This document shows positions 33,521-43,436 of a stretch of DNA of 64,000 nucleotides, in pieces. Position 1 is the first letter of the stretch. The number at the start of each line of letters is the position of its first letter. A model generated the notes under the pieces. It worked only from the letters and a program-made list of their open reading frames with translations. It was not told the DNA's origin and searched no databases. Made by a program: the position numbers and the translations under genes. The DNA comes from Cohnella baijiui (GTDB taxonomy: Bacteria; Bacillota; Bacilli; Paenibacillales; Paenibacillaceae): assembly GCF_020731285.1 (NCBI RefSeq), contig NZ_JAJFOW010000030.1:21802-85801 (forward strand), written 5' to 3'.

Positions 33521-35323
33521 TCAAGGCTGCAACAACGGGAGCTCGATGATGAAGCGCGTGCCGACGCCGACCGTGCTCTCGACCCGGATCGAGCCGTGGT
33601 GCAGCTCGACGAGGTGCTTGACGATCGAAAGCCCAAGACCCGTGCCGCCCGAGCTGCGGGATCGCGCTTTGTCTACCCGGTAAAACCGCTCGAAAATGCG
33701 GGGAATGTCCTTCTTCGGGATGCCGATGCCGGTATCCGAAACCGTGATCCGCACGCGATCCTCGCCCTCGGCTTCCGCTTCTCCCTCGACGTATTCCGCG
33801 ACGATCTTCACCCGTCCGCCGTCCGGCGTGTAGTTGATGCCGTTCTGCAGCAGATTCAGCAGAATCTGTCCCAGGCGGTCCTCGTCGGCTTCGAGAAACA
33901 GCTCCTCCTCGACCTGCAGCTCCATCTCGATGCTTTTCTTGGCGGCTTCGGTCCGCATGAACTCCATCAGCCGCTCCAGGAAAATTTTGAGGTCGACCGG
34001 GGAAAACTGGAGCGGAGAACGCCGCGACTCGATCTTCGAAAGCTCGAGGATGTCGCCGATCAAGCGGTTGAGCCGCTCGCTCTCGTCGTGAATGATCGTA
34101 AGGAACGACTGGGCCGTCTCCGGATCGTTCACCGCGCCGGCTAGCAGCGTCTCCGCAAAGCCCTTCACGGCGGCGACCGGCGTCTTCAGCTCGTGCGAGA
34201 CGTTGGCGACGAACTCGCTGCGCATCCGCTCCAACCGCCGGATGGCGGTGACGTCCTGCAGGACGAGCAGCAGCCCCGGCTCCGTATCCTCGCCCATCCG
34301 CATCGGGACGAGATTCAGTTCGAGCAGCCGCTCTTCGGGGTAATAAACCGTTAGCTCTTCGTGCAGTGGCTCGTGGGTCTCCAAAGCTTCGCGGATGATC
34401 TGCAGCAGCTCGTACTGCTGCTTGGCCTCCGTGTAGCTGCGGCCGACGCGTTCCTTCGCGCTGCTGCCGAGCAGCAGCTCGGCGCTCCGGTTGTACAGCT
34501 GGATCTTGCCGTCCTGGCCGATCATGACGACGCCGCTGATCATGTTGTCGAGCACGGACTGGAGCTGCGTCTCGTTCTGCCGGAGCTCGTCCATCTGTCC
34601 CTGGAGGCTGGCCGCCATCGCGTTCAAGGCACGGGCCAGCTCGCTCACTTCGTCCTTGCCGGCGGCCGGGATCCGAATGGCGTAGTCCATGTCGGCCATC
34701 CGCTTGGCCGCATCGGTCATGCGTTCGAGCGGCCGCGTCACGCCGAGCGCCACCCGGTAGCTGACGAGCGCGGCGATCGCGAAGACGATGGCGAGGCCGG
34801 CGATCAGCGCGAGCCACATGTTGCCGAGGCTGCGCTCGACTTCTTTCAGGCTCATCGCCAGCCGGATGACGCCTTCGGTCTGGCCTGCGCCATCCCGAAC
34901 CGTCATCGCCACGTAAAGCATATTCTGCCCAAGCGTGTCGCTGTGCCGGATGCTGCTGCCGACCCCGGACGCGAGTGCCTGCTTCACTTCTTTGCGAGTC
35001 AAATGGTTGTCCATCGTCTCGGGCGCGTGGTCCGAGTCCCCGAGCACAATGCCGTCCGTGCGGATATAGGTTACGCGCATGTCGGCGATTTGCTTGAAAT
35101 GGGCAGCCTGCTCCTGCAAATACGTCCGCTGCGCCGCCTCCGTCTCGCCAAGCGGCCAGGGAGCGGCCGCGATCAACACGCGCAGCTCCTTGACCATATG
35201 GTCGCGGAGCGCGTCTTGGTGATTGTCTTTGTAGGACTTGCCCGTGAAAATGCCGGCGGCCAGGACCGACAGTCCGATCAACAGCATGAACAGGGCGGTC
35301 AGCTTAAACCGAAGTTTTCTCAT
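33521..35323 (-). CDS. phoR: Phosphate sensor histidine kinase PhoR
   Basis: A 600-residue membrane kinase. It has a membrane helix (about 8-28), an extracytoplasmic domain of about 135 residues, a second helix (about 165-187), HAMP (about 188-240), PAS (about 245-350), an H box VSHELKTPVAAVKGF and an ATPase domain with NLLQNGINYTPDG and GTGLGLSIVKHLVELHHG. The domain order fits PhoR/ResE-type kinases. The start at ATG 35323 has a weak ribosome site (GGTG). It begins 37 bp after the fumarase stop, so it may be co-transcribed with fumarase. Confidence 0.85.
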   Translation of the reverse strand: MRKLRFKLTALFMLLIGLSVLAAGIFTGKSYKDNHQDALRDHMVKELRVLIAAAPWPLGETEAAQRTYLQEQAAHFKQIADMRVTYIRTDGIVLGDSDHAPETMDNHLTRKEVKQALASGVGSSIRHSDTLGQNMLYVAMTVRDGAGQTEGVIRLAMSLKEVERSLGNMWLALIAGLAIVFAIAALVSYRVALGVTRPLERMTDAAKRMADMDYAIRIPAAGKDEVSELARALNAMAASLQGQMDELRQNETQLQSVLDNMISGVVMIGQDGKIQLYNRSAELLLGSSAKERVGRSYTEAKQQYELLQIIREALETHEPLHEELTVYYPEERLLELNLVPMRMGEDTEPGLLLVLQDVTAIRRLERMRSEFVANVSHELKTPVAAVKGFAETLLAGAVNDPETAQSFLTIIHDESERLNRLIGDILELSKIESRRSPLQFSPVDLKIFLERLMEFMRTEAAKKSIEMELQVEEELFLEADEDRLGQILLNLLQNGINYTPDGGRVKIVAEYVEGEAEAEGEDRVRITVSDTGIGIPKKDIPRIFERFYRVDKARSRSSGGTGLGLSIVKHLVELHHGSIRVESTVGVGTRFIIELPLLQP

Positions 35324-35360
35324 TTACGCACCTATATCTGTCCGTCCCCGCTCCGCCCGA

Positions 35361-36899
35361 TCAGGCGAATACTGGGTCTTTGAATTGGGCGAGCTTGGCC
35401 TTCGAGTCCTTGTCTACGTCGGCGTGCAAGCTGTTGCCGTGCGCGTCCATCGTGACGATGGCCGCGAATCCTTCGACCTGCAGATGCCACATCGCCTCCG
35501 GAATGCCGAATTCCATGAAGTCCACGCCGTTCACGTTTTTGATGCATTCGGCGTAGTATTGCGCCGCTCCGCCGACCGCGTTCAGATAAACGGCGCCGTG
35601 CTCTTGGAGCGCGGCCAGCGTTTTCGGCCCCATCCCGCCTTTGCCGATCACGGCGCGGATGCCGAACTTTTTCATAATGTCGCCCTGGTACGGCTCCTCG
35701 CGGATGCTCGTCGTCGGACCGGCCGCCTTGACGTGCCAGCCCGCTTCGTCCTTCAGCATGACCGGTCCGCAATGGTAGATGACCCCGCCGTTCAAGTCGA
35801 TCGGCGCGTCGTGGTCCATGAGATGCTTGTGCAGCGCATCGCGGCCGGTGTGCATTTCGCCGTTCAGGATAACGACGTCGCCCACCTTCAGCGAGCGAAC
35901 CTGCTCTTCCGTCAGCGGCGCCGTCAGCACGACTTCGCGGCGCTCGCCGCCCGAGGCGGGCGCGGCTGCGGAATCGGCCTGCGTCCGCATCGGATGGTTC
36001 GAGCCGCTCTCGTAGATCCATTCCTTGATCTCGTGCGTACCGCCGTCCAGCAGCACGCCTTGACGGCGATATGCCCAGCAATTGTAGGCGACGGATACGA
36101 AGAAGCTCGCAGGCAGGCGGTTCATGACGCCGATCTTGCAGCCGAGCAGCGTCACGTTGCCGCCGAAGCCCATTGTGCCGATGCCGAGCTGGTTCGCCTT
36201 GTCCAACACGTATTCCTCGAGCCGGCCCAGCTCCGGGATCGGATTCTCGTCTTCGACGTGGCGGAACAGCTGCTGCTTCGCCAGCTCGTAGCCGGTCGTG
36301 CGGTCGCCGCCGATGCCGACGCCGATGAAGCCGGCGCTGCAGCCTTGGCCTTGCGCCTGATAGACCGCGTGCAGGATGCATTTGCGGATGCCGTCGAGAT
36401 CGCGTCCGGCCTTGCCCAGCCCTTCGAGTTCGCACGGTAGGCTATACTGGATGTTTTTGTTCTCGCAGCCGCCGCCCTTCAGGATGAGGCGGGCGTCGAT
36501 CTCGTCCCGCTCCCACTGTTCGAAATGGATGACGGGCGTGCCGGGGCCGAGGTTGTCGCCGGTGTTCGCGCCGGTCAGCGAGTCGACGGAGTTGGTCCGC
36601 AGCTTGCCGTCTTTGGTCGCGCGGGCGACGGCGTTTTGGATTTCCCGCTTCATGACGATCTGGTTGGCGCCGACGGGCGTATGCACGACGAACGTCGGCA
36701 TCCCCGTGTCCTGGCAGATCGGAGAGACGTTGCATTCCGCCATTTCAATATTTTGGGCAATCGTGGACAAAGATAATCCGGCGCGGGTCGCGCTGTCCTC
36801 CGCTTCGCGGGCGGCGGCGATCGTGCGGCGCACGTCGGCCGGGAGATTGGTGGAAGTTTCGACGATCAGGCGGTAGATGCTCTCTTCAAACAGGGACAT
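35361..36899 (-). CDS. Class I (iron-sulfur) fumarate hydratase
   Basis: A 512-residue single-chain fumarase, converting fumarate and malate in the TCA cycle. The alpha-type part (about 1-285) carries the likely cluster Cys residues in SPICQDTGMP, GGGCENKN and LLGCKIGVMN. The beta-type part (about 330-505) carries GEMHTGRDALHKHL, HCGPVM, GPTTSIREEPY and VIGKGGMG. B. subtilis uses class II fumarase (CitG), so presence of the oxygen-sensitive class I enzyme is a notable difference. It lies between a nucleotidase and phoR, near the citZ-icd-mdh genes. Confidence 0.88.
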   Translation of the reverse strand: MSLFEESIYRLIVETSTNLPADVRRTIAAAREAEDSATRAGLSLSTIAQNIEMAECNVSPICQDTGMPTFVVHTPVGANQIVMKREIQNAVARATKDGKLRTNSVDSLTGANTGDNLGPGTPVIHFEQWERDEIDARLILKGGGCENKNIQYSLPCELEGLGKAGRDLDGIRKCILHAVYQAQGQGCSAGFIGVGIGGDRTTGYELAKQQLFRHVEDENPIPELGRLEEYVLDKANQLGIGTMGFGGNVTLLGCKIGVMNRLPASFFVSVAYNCWAYRRQGVLLDGGTHEIKEWIYESGSNHPMRTQADSAAAPASGGERREVVLTAPLTEEQVRSLKVGDVVILNGEMHTGRDALHKHLMDHDAPIDLNGGVIYHCGPVMLKDEAGWHVKAAGPTTSIREEPYQGDIMKKFGIRAVIGKGGMGPKTLAALQEHGAVYLNAVGGAAQYYAECIKNVNGVDFMEFGIPEAMWHLQVEGFAAIVTMDAHGNSLHADVDKDSKAKLAQFKDPVFA

Positions 36900-37174
36900 A
36901 GCGGGTAGGAAGCTCCTCTCTATTCGGGAAAAATTAATCCAACATTCATAGCTCTATCATACCATAGACGGCAAAGCGGCGGGAATGCATCCTACCGCTT
37001 CTCGCGGCGCGGCAAAGAAACCCGTTCGCGCCCGCGGAAGCGGGATCCCGCCTCCGATGATTCCGTCTCGAATCTAGCGGCGGCCCGTTGCGGACTTGCG
37101 CAATTCTCGGGATCGTGAGATATTGTCTGTTGAAAAAAGGACCGGAATTCCGCGGAAGAAAGGACGTGCGCAGG

Positions 37175-37762
37175 ATGGCGCATCATTTTTTGGCTTATTT
37201 GTACCGTCTCCGCTACATCGAGCGCTGGAGTCTGATGCGCAACACGATGACGGAAAACGTCGCGGAGCACTCGTTCCATACCGCCCTTCTCGCGCATCTG
37301 CTCGGCACGATCGCCCGCGACGTCTTCGATCATCCCGTCGATCCGGACAAAGCGGCTTCCTACGCGCTGTTCCACGACGCGACCGAAGTGTTCACCGGCG
37401 ACATCCCGACGCCCGTCAAGCACCACAACCCCGTCATCCTGGCGAACTTCCGGGAGATCGAGAAGCTCGCCGCCGACCGGCTGCTCGCGACGGTGCCGAC
37501 GGAGCTGCAGGACGCCTACGGGCCGCTCCTGACTCGCCAGACGGCCGACCCCGAGCTGGCCAAGTACGTCAAGGCCGCCGACGTCCTGGACGCTTATCTC
37601 AAATGCGTCAGCGAGATGTCCGCCGGCAACCGCGAGTTCGCCACCGCGCGCAGGCAGTTCGAGGAGCGGCTCCGGGGACTGGGCATGCCCGAGGTCGACT
37701 GGTTCCTCGAGCGTCTCGCGCCCAGCTTCGAACGGACGATCGACGAACTGGCGGAGGAGTGA
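37175..37762 (+). CDS. YfbR-like 5'-deoxynucleotidase (HD domain)
   Basis: A 195-residue HD-domain phosphohydrolase that removes phosphate from deoxynucleoside monophosphates. Metal ligands are visible as H32 (NVAEHSFHTALLAH), H67-D68 (ALFHDATEVFTGDIPTPVK) and Asp in KAADVLDAYLK. Length and motifs match E. coli YfbR. ATG 37175 is preferred; AAGGA lies 10 bp upstream. It is transcribed alone, opposite to its neighbours. Confidence 0.85.
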   Translation: MAHHFLAYLYRLRYIERWSLMRNTMTENVAEHSFHTALLAHLLGTIARDVFDHPVDPDKAASYALFHDATEVFTGDIPTPVKHHNPVILANFREIEKLAADRLLATVPTELQDAYGPLLTRQTADPELAKYVKAADVLDAYLKCVSEMSAGNREFATARRQFEERLRGLGMPEVDWFLERLAPSFERTIDELAEE

Positions 37763-37910
37763 CCGTCCGCGCCCAAACGGAAACAACCCGCCCTGCGGAC
37801 GCATCGTCCGCGGGCGGGCTGTTCGCGTTCGGGGCCGCCGGAAAAGGAAAAAGCCTTGCCTTATACGCCCGAAGGTGCGTAAGGCAAGGCCGGAGCGAGC
37901 TCCGCGTCGA

Positions 37911-38336
37911 TTATTGATACCACGGATTTTTCATCAGCCATAGGATGACCAGGAAGAGGATCAGGATGATGGCGCTCAGCGTCTGCACGCGGGAGACGTT
38001 GCCCGACGCGTCCTGTCCGCCCGCCGCGGCGGCGACGATCCGCTTCAGCGGCGCCTGCACGATACCGGACAGCGCGCCGATCGCGACGAACAGCACGACG
38101 ATGACGATCATCCAAGGGACCGTATAGTCGTTCTGCGACATCAGGTAACCGCCCGTGAGAAGCTGCAGGATAAGCGCGTACTGGCCGATGCGTCCCGCGG
38201 ACACGAGACCGCTAGCGAGCCCTTCTTGCGCCGGCGTGGACAGCTGCCTGAAGCGCTTCGCCAGAAACGGCAGAATCGCGTAAATCCCCATCCCCACGGC
38301 TCCAACGATATGTAGGAATATCATGACGTTATACAC
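37911..38336 (-). CDS. Four-helix integral membrane protein of unknown function
   Basis: A 141-residue protein with four hydrophobic helices (about 5-25, 50-70, 76-95, 118-136), separated by short charged loops. It begins with GTG after GGGGGG and starts MYNVMIFLHIVGAVGMGIYA; the histidine and glycines in helix 1 resemble small DUF2269/CopD-like membrane proteins, but I cannot assign a family firmly. It is separated from the aminopeptidase gene upstream by 170 bp and faces the nucleotidase gene tail to tail. Confidence 0.65.
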   Translation of the reverse strand: MYNVMIFLHIVGAVGMGIYAILPFLAKRFRQLSTPAQEGLASGLVSAGRIGQYALILQLLTGGYLMSQNDYTVPWMIVIVVLFVAIGALSGIVQAPLKRIVAAAAGGQDASGNVSRVQTLSAIILILFLVILWLMKNPWYQ

Positions 38337-38506
38337 CAGTGAACCCCCCAGCCAAATTTTTCATCGGATTACGACAAGTATACACAAAATAAGCGCCCAA
38401 GTAAAAACGGCCCTATTCGAACAAGTGAACAAACAGGACGGGCGATTCGATTAACGAATCGCCATAACGTCCCGGTCCGGCGTCTTGCCATCGACGAACC
38501 GCGAGA

Positions 38507-39739
38507 TTAAAACGCCCAGTTGCCCTTCACGAACACCGGCTCCTCTGCGCCGTCCTCCGTCGTGCCGAAGATGTCGAGCTCGCCCGAACCGACCATGAAG
38601 TCCGTGTGGACGATGCTCGTGTTGAGCCCGCGCGCGAGCAGCTCATCCTGGGTCATGTCGGGACCCCCGCTGATGCACGAGGAGTAAGCGCCCCCGACCG
38701 CCAGATGGCACGACGCATTCTCGTCGAAGATCGTCTTGAAGAACAGCAGGTTCGAATCGGAGATCGGCGACCGATGCGGCACCAACGCGACTTCGCCCAG
38801 GTAAGCCGCTCCCTCGTCCATCGCGACGAGGGCGGACAGCGTCTCCTCGTTCTGTGCGGCGGACACCTGCACGACGCGGCCTTGCTCGAAGGTCAGGGTG
38901 AAGCCGTCGATGATCTTGCCGGCATAGCTGAGCGGCTTCGTACTCGTCACGGTGCCGTTGACGCCGCCGCGATGCGGAGCCGTGTACACTTCCTCCGTTG
39001 GCAGGTTCGGCACGAACCAGACGCCCTGTGCGTTTTGCTTGCGCCCGCCGAGCCAAATATGGTCCTTCGGCAGCGCGATCGTCAGATTCGTGCCCGGTCC
39101 GACGTAGCGCAGCTGCCGGTACTGCTTCGCGTTCAGCGAGTCGGCGCGGCGCTTCAGCTGGCCGAGGTGCTCCTCCCACGCGGCGATCGGATCTTCCCGG
39201 TCCGCGCGCACCATCTTGAAGATCGCGTCCCAGAGCAGGCCGATCCGGTCTTCGGGCGGCGCGTCCGGGAACACTTTGTCCGCCCAGCCCTGCGACGGCG
39301 CCGTCGACAGGCTCCAGCTGAACTTGAACGCCCGCGACAGCTCGCGGTACGTCTTAAGCGCCTTGCTGGCGGTCTTCTGGTTGTTGGCGATGCGGGTGCC
39401 CGAGACGCCCTTCAGCAGATCGGGATCCTCGGACATGATCGTAATGGACGCGGCGCCGGCTTGCGCCAGCTCGAGCTTTTCGCCCGCGGCCCACTTGGGC
39501 TCCTCGAGGAACGCGTCCCCGTGTGCCATGTCGTAGCGCAGCCGGGTGACCGTCTCGTCCGACCAGACGACCTTGACCTGGTACGCGCCCGCCTCGTAAG
39601 CCTTGCGCACGACGAGACGGACGAGCGCCGCGGAGTCGACCGCGGCGTTGACGACAACCGTCTGACCCGGCTGCACGTTCGCCCCGATCCGGACGATCAG
39701 CTCCGCGTACCGCTCCAGTTTGACTTGAAAACCGCTCAT
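38507..39739 (-). CDS. M29-family metallo-aminopeptidase (AmpS/PepS type)
   Basis: A 410-residue thermophilic-type aminopeptidase. Metal-binding and active-site segments of peptidase family M29 are present: NLPTEEVYTAPHRGGVNGTV (Glu and His), YLGEVALVP (Glu), and the C-terminal GGAYSSCISGG and SIVHTDFMVGS (His-Thr-Asp). It releases N-terminal residues from peptides in the cytoplasm. ATG 39739 begins MSGFQVKLERYAELI, the normal family start, with GAGGGGC upstream. It follows the broken Xaa-Pro peptidase gene by 68 bp on the same strand. Confidence 0.9.
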   Translation of the reverse strand: MSGFQVKLERYAELIVRIGANVQPGQTVVVNAAVDSAALVRLVVRKAYEAGAYQVKVVWSDETVTRLRYDMAHGDAFLEEPKWAAGEKLELAQAGAASITIMSEDPDLLKGVSGTRIANNQKTASKALKTYRELSRAFKFSWSLSTAPSQGWADKVFPDAPPEDRIGLLWDAIFKMVRADREDPIAAWEEHLGQLKRRADSLNAKQYRQLRYVGPGTNLTIALPKDHIWLGGRKQNAQGVWFVPNLPTEEVYTAPHRGGVNGTVTSTKPLSYAGKIIDGFTLTFEQGRVVQVSAAQNEETLSALVAMDEGAAYLGEVALVPHRSPISDSNLLFFKTIFDENASCHLAVGGAYSSCISGGPDMTQDELLARGLNTSIVHTDFMVGSGELDIFGTTEDGAEEPVFVKGNWAF

Positions 39740-39807
39740 GGGACCTGCCCCTCTTTCTCGTCGTCGTTCTCGTTTTGTTCCGTTCCGCATTCCCCGTGCA
39801 GGGATAC

Positions 39808-40870
39808 CTATCCGAGTTGGATGAGCTCCTTCGGATAGCGGGTCATTACCCGGGCCGTTCCGTCTTCGTTCAAGTAAATGTCGTCTTCGATGCGAACCCC
39901 GCCGATGACGGGATCATAAATGCCCGGTTCGACCGTGAATACGAGTCCCGGCTCCATGATCATCTCGTTTTGGCCGGACATCGACGGCCGCTCATGCACG
40001 TCCATGCCGAAGCCGTGGCCGACCCGGTGGGTGAACAGCGGCCCGTAGCCCGCGTCCTCGATCACCCGGCGCGCCGCCCGGTCGACGGCTCCTGCGGGCT
40101 CGCCAGCGCGGGCGGCGGCGCTGCGCTTCGGACGGCTCGCCCATCACGAACGTGCGGGTGATGTCGGAGCAGTAGCCGTCCATCTGAACGCCGATGTCGA
40201 TCAGCACGAAGTCGCCGCGGCGGATCGGATAAGGTCCCGGCGTGCCGTGCGGCAGCGCCGTCCGCGGCCCGGTCAGCACGATCGATTCAAACGCCGGACG
40301 ATCGGCCCCAAGCTTGCGCATTTGATATTCGATCTCCGCCGCCAGCTCAAGCTCTGTCATGCCCATCTTCGCGAAATCCGCCGCGTGCGCAACGACGGCC
40401 TCGATCAGGTCGACGGCACGTTGGATTTTCGCGGCTTCTTCCTCGGATTTGCGCAGCCGCATGCCGAGCAGCGACTCCTCCAGATCGGCGAACCGCGCGC
40501 CCGGGAAGACGGCCTCGAAGCGCTCGGCCTGCGCGAGGCTGACCGTCCCCTTCTCCACGCCGATGACGCGCGCGCCCTCGGGCAGCCGGGATTTCAGAAT
40601 CGCGTACGGATCTTCGGTATCGGCGACGGGCACGATGCCTGCAGCGCCTTCGCTTTCCCGCGCGGCCGTCTCGTCCAGCAGCGGCACGTACAGCGATTCG
40701 GTCTCCGCGCGCGCGTCCAGGACAAGCGCCAGGAAGCGCTCGTGCGGATTGCAGGCGAAGCCCGTCAAGTAATTCACGTTCGTCGGCGACGTCACAAGCG
40801 CGACATCGACGCCTTGTTCTTTCAATGCGGCCAGCAATCTGCTTTTTCGGGTGTTCCATACGGATGCCAT
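39808..40870 (-). pseudogene. Frameshifted Xaa-Pro aminopeptidase (M24B, PepQ/YqhT type)
   Basis: Two frames together make one M24 peptidase. The N-terminal frame from ATG 40870 (AAAGGAG upstream) runs through the creatinase-like domain and the first metal ligands (DIGVQMDGYCSDITRTFVMG). It then loses homology near 40120. The C-terminal frame resumes in another phase with AGEPAGAVDRAARRVIEDAG, RVGHGFGMDVHERPSM, VFTVEPGIY and GGVRIEDDIY, which hold the remaining His and Glu ligands. Compared with YqhT, about 15 residues of a helix are missing at the junction, so a deletion of roughly 44-50 bp shifted the frame. As read, the first frame would give a protein without an active site. An assembly error is the alternative. 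Confidence 0.8.
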
Positions 40871-40972
40871 GAGAGCATCTCCTTTCCTTGTCGCGTTGTT
40901 CGTCTCCGCCAAACGTTAAACAACTCCAAGGTCTGTCGACCCTGGAGTTGTTCGGCGTCTTCTAAGCGGAGT

Positions 40973-41917
40973 TTATGCGTTCTCGACGATCCGGATGACG
41001 CCGCGGACGGATTCGGCGGATTTCTCCAGCGACGCCTTCTCCTCGGCCGTCAGGTCGAGCTCGATGATCTTCTCGATGCCGTCGCCGCCCAGCACGGCCA
41101 GGACGCCCATGAACAGGTTGTCGTAGCCGTATTCGCCCTCGAGCAGCGCGATGACCGGCAGGATGCGCTTCTTGTCCTTCAGGATCGCCTCGGTCATCTG
41201 CACGAGCGAGGCGGCAGGCGCGTAGTAGGCGCTGCCGTTGCCCAGCAGATTGACGATCTCGCCGCCGCCGACGCGCGTGCGCGCAACGATGGCATCGATC
41301 TGATCCTTCGGGAGCAGCTTCTCGACCGGAATGCCCCCGATCGTCGTGTACCGCACGAGCGGGACCATGTCGTCGCCGTGTCCGCCCAGCACGACGCCGC
41401 GCACGTCTTCGACGGAAACGTTCAGCGCCTCCGCGAGGAACGTGTTGTAGCGCGCCGTATCGAGGACGCCCGATTGGCCGATGACGCGGTTTTTCGGGAA
41501 GCCCAACGCCTTGTTGGCTACGTAGGTCATGGCGTCGACCGGGTTGGACAGGATGATGACGTAAGCGTTCGGGCTGGTGGCCTTCACGTTCTCGCAGACG
41601 GACTTCACGATGCCCGCGTTCGTGTTCACGAGGTCGTCGCGGCTCATGCCCGGCTTGCGGGCGATGCCGGCCGTGATGATGACGACGTCGGAGCCCGCGG
41701 AATCCTGATCGTTCGCCGTGCCGACGATTCTGGCGTCGATGCCTTGGACCGGCGTGGACTCCAGCATGTCGAGCGCTTTGCCCTTGGTCGGATTCTCGAG
41801 CTGAGGAATATCGAGCAGGACGATGTCGCCGAGCTCTTTTTGAGCCAGCATCAGCGCCGTGGTCGCGCCGGTAAAGCCGGCGCCCACGACGGTGATTTTC
41901 GCGCGTTTGATGGCCAT
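40973..41917 (-). CDS. mdh: Malate dehydrogenase
   Basis: A 314-residue NAD-dependent LDH-like malate dehydrogenase. Motifs: ITVVGAGFTGATTA (dinucleotide binding), ARKPGMSRDDLV (the Arg residues for malate), SNPVDAMTYVA, and LGGHGDDMVPL (catalytic His). ATG 41917 is used because AAGGAGG lies 8 bp upstream; an ATG 18 bp earlier overlaps the ribosome site. It closes the citZ-icd-mdh set. Confidence 0.95.
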   Translation of the reverse strand: MAIKRAKITVVGAGFTGATTALMLAQKELGDIVLLDIPQLENPTKGKALDMLESTPVQGIDARIVGTANDQDSAGSDVVIITAGIARKPGMSRDDLVNTNAGIVKSVCENVKATSPNAYVIILSNPVDAMTYVANKALGFPKNRVIGQSGVLDTARYNTFLAEALNVSVEDVRGVVLGGHGDDMVPLVRYTTIGGIPVEKLLPKDQIDAIVARTRVGGGEIVNLLGNGSAYYAPAASLVQMTEAILKDKKRILPVIALLEGEYGYDNLFMGVLAVLGGDGIEKIIELDLTAEEKASLEKSAESVRGVIRIVENA

Positions 41918-41942
41918 TCGGATAGCCTCCTTCATTCAGCTA

Positions 41943-41977
41943 CAGGATGCGATTCGCCCTACGGGCGTCGCATCCTG
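41943..41977 (-). other. Hairpin in the icd-mdh intergenic region
   Basis: CAGGATGCGA pairs with TCGCATCCTG and the inner CGCCC with GGGCG, a 15-bp stem with a 2-base bulge. It lies immediately upstream of the mdh ribosome site and has no U tract, suggesting an RNA processing or attenuation element between icd and mdh. Confidence 0.5.
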
Positions 41978-42022
41978 CGGTGTAGCTCTATCCTAGCCGG
42001 CTTCTCCCCGCGATAAACGCAC

Positions 42023-43315
42023 TTACATGTTTTTGATGATTTCGTTCGCGAACTCGGAGCATTTCACTTCGGTTGCGCCTTCCATCAGACGGGCGAAGTC
42101 GTACGTGACGATCTTGCTGTTGATGGACTTTTCGAGGCCCTTGTAAACCAGGTCGGCCGCTTCCAGCCAGCCCAGGTGCTCGAAGAGCATGACGCCGGAC
42201 AGGATGACGGAGCCCGGGTTGACGACGTCTTTGTCCGCGTACTTCGGCGCCGTGCCGTGAGTCGCTTCGAAGATGGCGTGGCCGGTCAGGTAGTTGATGT
42301 TCGCGCCCGGCGCGATGCCGATGCCGCCGACTTGCGCGGCGAGGGCGTCGGACAGATAGTCGCCGTTCAGGTTCAGCGTCGCGATGACGTCGAAGTCCGT
42401 CGGACGGGTCAGCACTTGCTGCAGGGCGATGTCGGCGATGGCGTCCTTCACGAGGAGCTTGCCTTCGGCGAGCGCTGCTTTCTGAGCCGCGTTAGCCGCC
42501 TCTTCGCCTTTCTCCGCCTTGATGGCGTCGTATTGGCCCCACGTGAAGGTCTTGTCGGCGAACTCGGTTTCAGCCACTTCGTAGCCCCAGTTCTTGAACG
42601 CGCCTTCCGTGAATTTCATGATGTTGCCTTTGTGGACGAGCGTAACGGATTTGCGCTTGTGCTTGATCGCGTATTCGATCGCCGCGCGTGCGAGGCGCTT
42701 GGAGCCTTCGGACGACACCGGCTTGATGCCGATACCGGACGTTTCCGGGAAGCGGATCTTCTTGACGCCCATTTCCTTTTGCAGGAATTCGATGACTTTC
42801 TTCGCGTCGGCGGTTTCAGCTTGGTACTCGATGCCGGCGTAGATGTCCTCGGTGTTCTCGCGGAAGATAACCATGTCGACGAGCTCCGGACGCTTCACCG
42901 GGGAAGGCACGCCGTTGAAGTAGCGGACCGGGCGCAAGCAGGTATACAGGTCAAGCTCTTGACGGAGTGCCACGTTCAGGGAGCGAATGCCGCCGCCGAT
43001 CGGCGTCGTCAGCGGACCCTTGATGGCGATGATGTATTCGCGGATAGCCGTCAGCGTGTCGGCCGGGAGCCACTCGCCGTAAGTATTGAACGCCTTTTCG
43101 CCGGCGAACACTTCGTACCAGGCGATTTTCTTTTCGCCGTTATAAGCTTTCTCGACGGCTGCGTCCAGCACGCGCTGGGAAGCGCGCCAAATGTCGCGGC
43201 CCGTGCCGTCGCCTTCGATGAACGGAATGATCGGGTTGTTAGGAACGTTCAGGACGCCTTCGTTGACGGTGATCGGTTGGCCGGAAGTCGGCAGAGCGAA
43301 TTTCTCCAATTTCAT
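42023..43315 (-). CDS. icd: NADP-dependent isocitrate dehydrogenase
   Basis: A 430-residue enzyme converting isocitrate to 2-oxoglutarate. Motifs: IPFIEGDGTGRDIW, GPLTTPIGGGIRSLNVALRQ (Ser in the phosphorylation-type loop, with substrate Arg/Asn), VIFRENTEDIYAGIE, and the NADP region ATHGTAPKYADK. AGGAGG precedes ATG 43315. It lies 121 bp after citZ. Confidence 0.95.
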   Translation of the reverse strand: MKLEKFALPTSGQPITVNEGVLNVPNNPIIPFIEGDGTGRDIWRASQRVLDAAVEKAYNGEKKIAWYEVFAGEKAFNTYGEWLPADTLTAIREYIIAIKGPLTTPIGGGIRSLNVALRQELDLYTCLRPVRYFNGVPSPVKRPELVDMVIFRENTEDIYAGIEYQAETADAKKVIEFLQKEMGVKKIRFPETSGIGIKPVSSEGSKRLARAAIEYAIKHKRKSVTLVHKGNIMKFTEGAFKNWGYEVAETEFADKTFTWGQYDAIKAEKGEEAANAAQKAALAEGKLLVKDAIADIALQQVLTRPTDFDVIATLNLNGDYLSDALAAQVGGIGIAPGANINYLTGHAIFEATHGTAPKYADKDVVNPGSVILSGVMLFEHLGWLEAADLVYKGLEKSINSKIVTYDFARLMEGATEVKCSEFANEIIKNM

Positions 43316-43436
43316 ATCGGGTATAGCCTCCTATAGGGTTTGTCTGTTGTCGGATTTCAATCGCGCCAAACCGGCGCACCGCCCCTCCTCACGTACGGCA
43401 AAGGGAGCGGCCCGCCGGATCGGCCGGATTCGCGCG

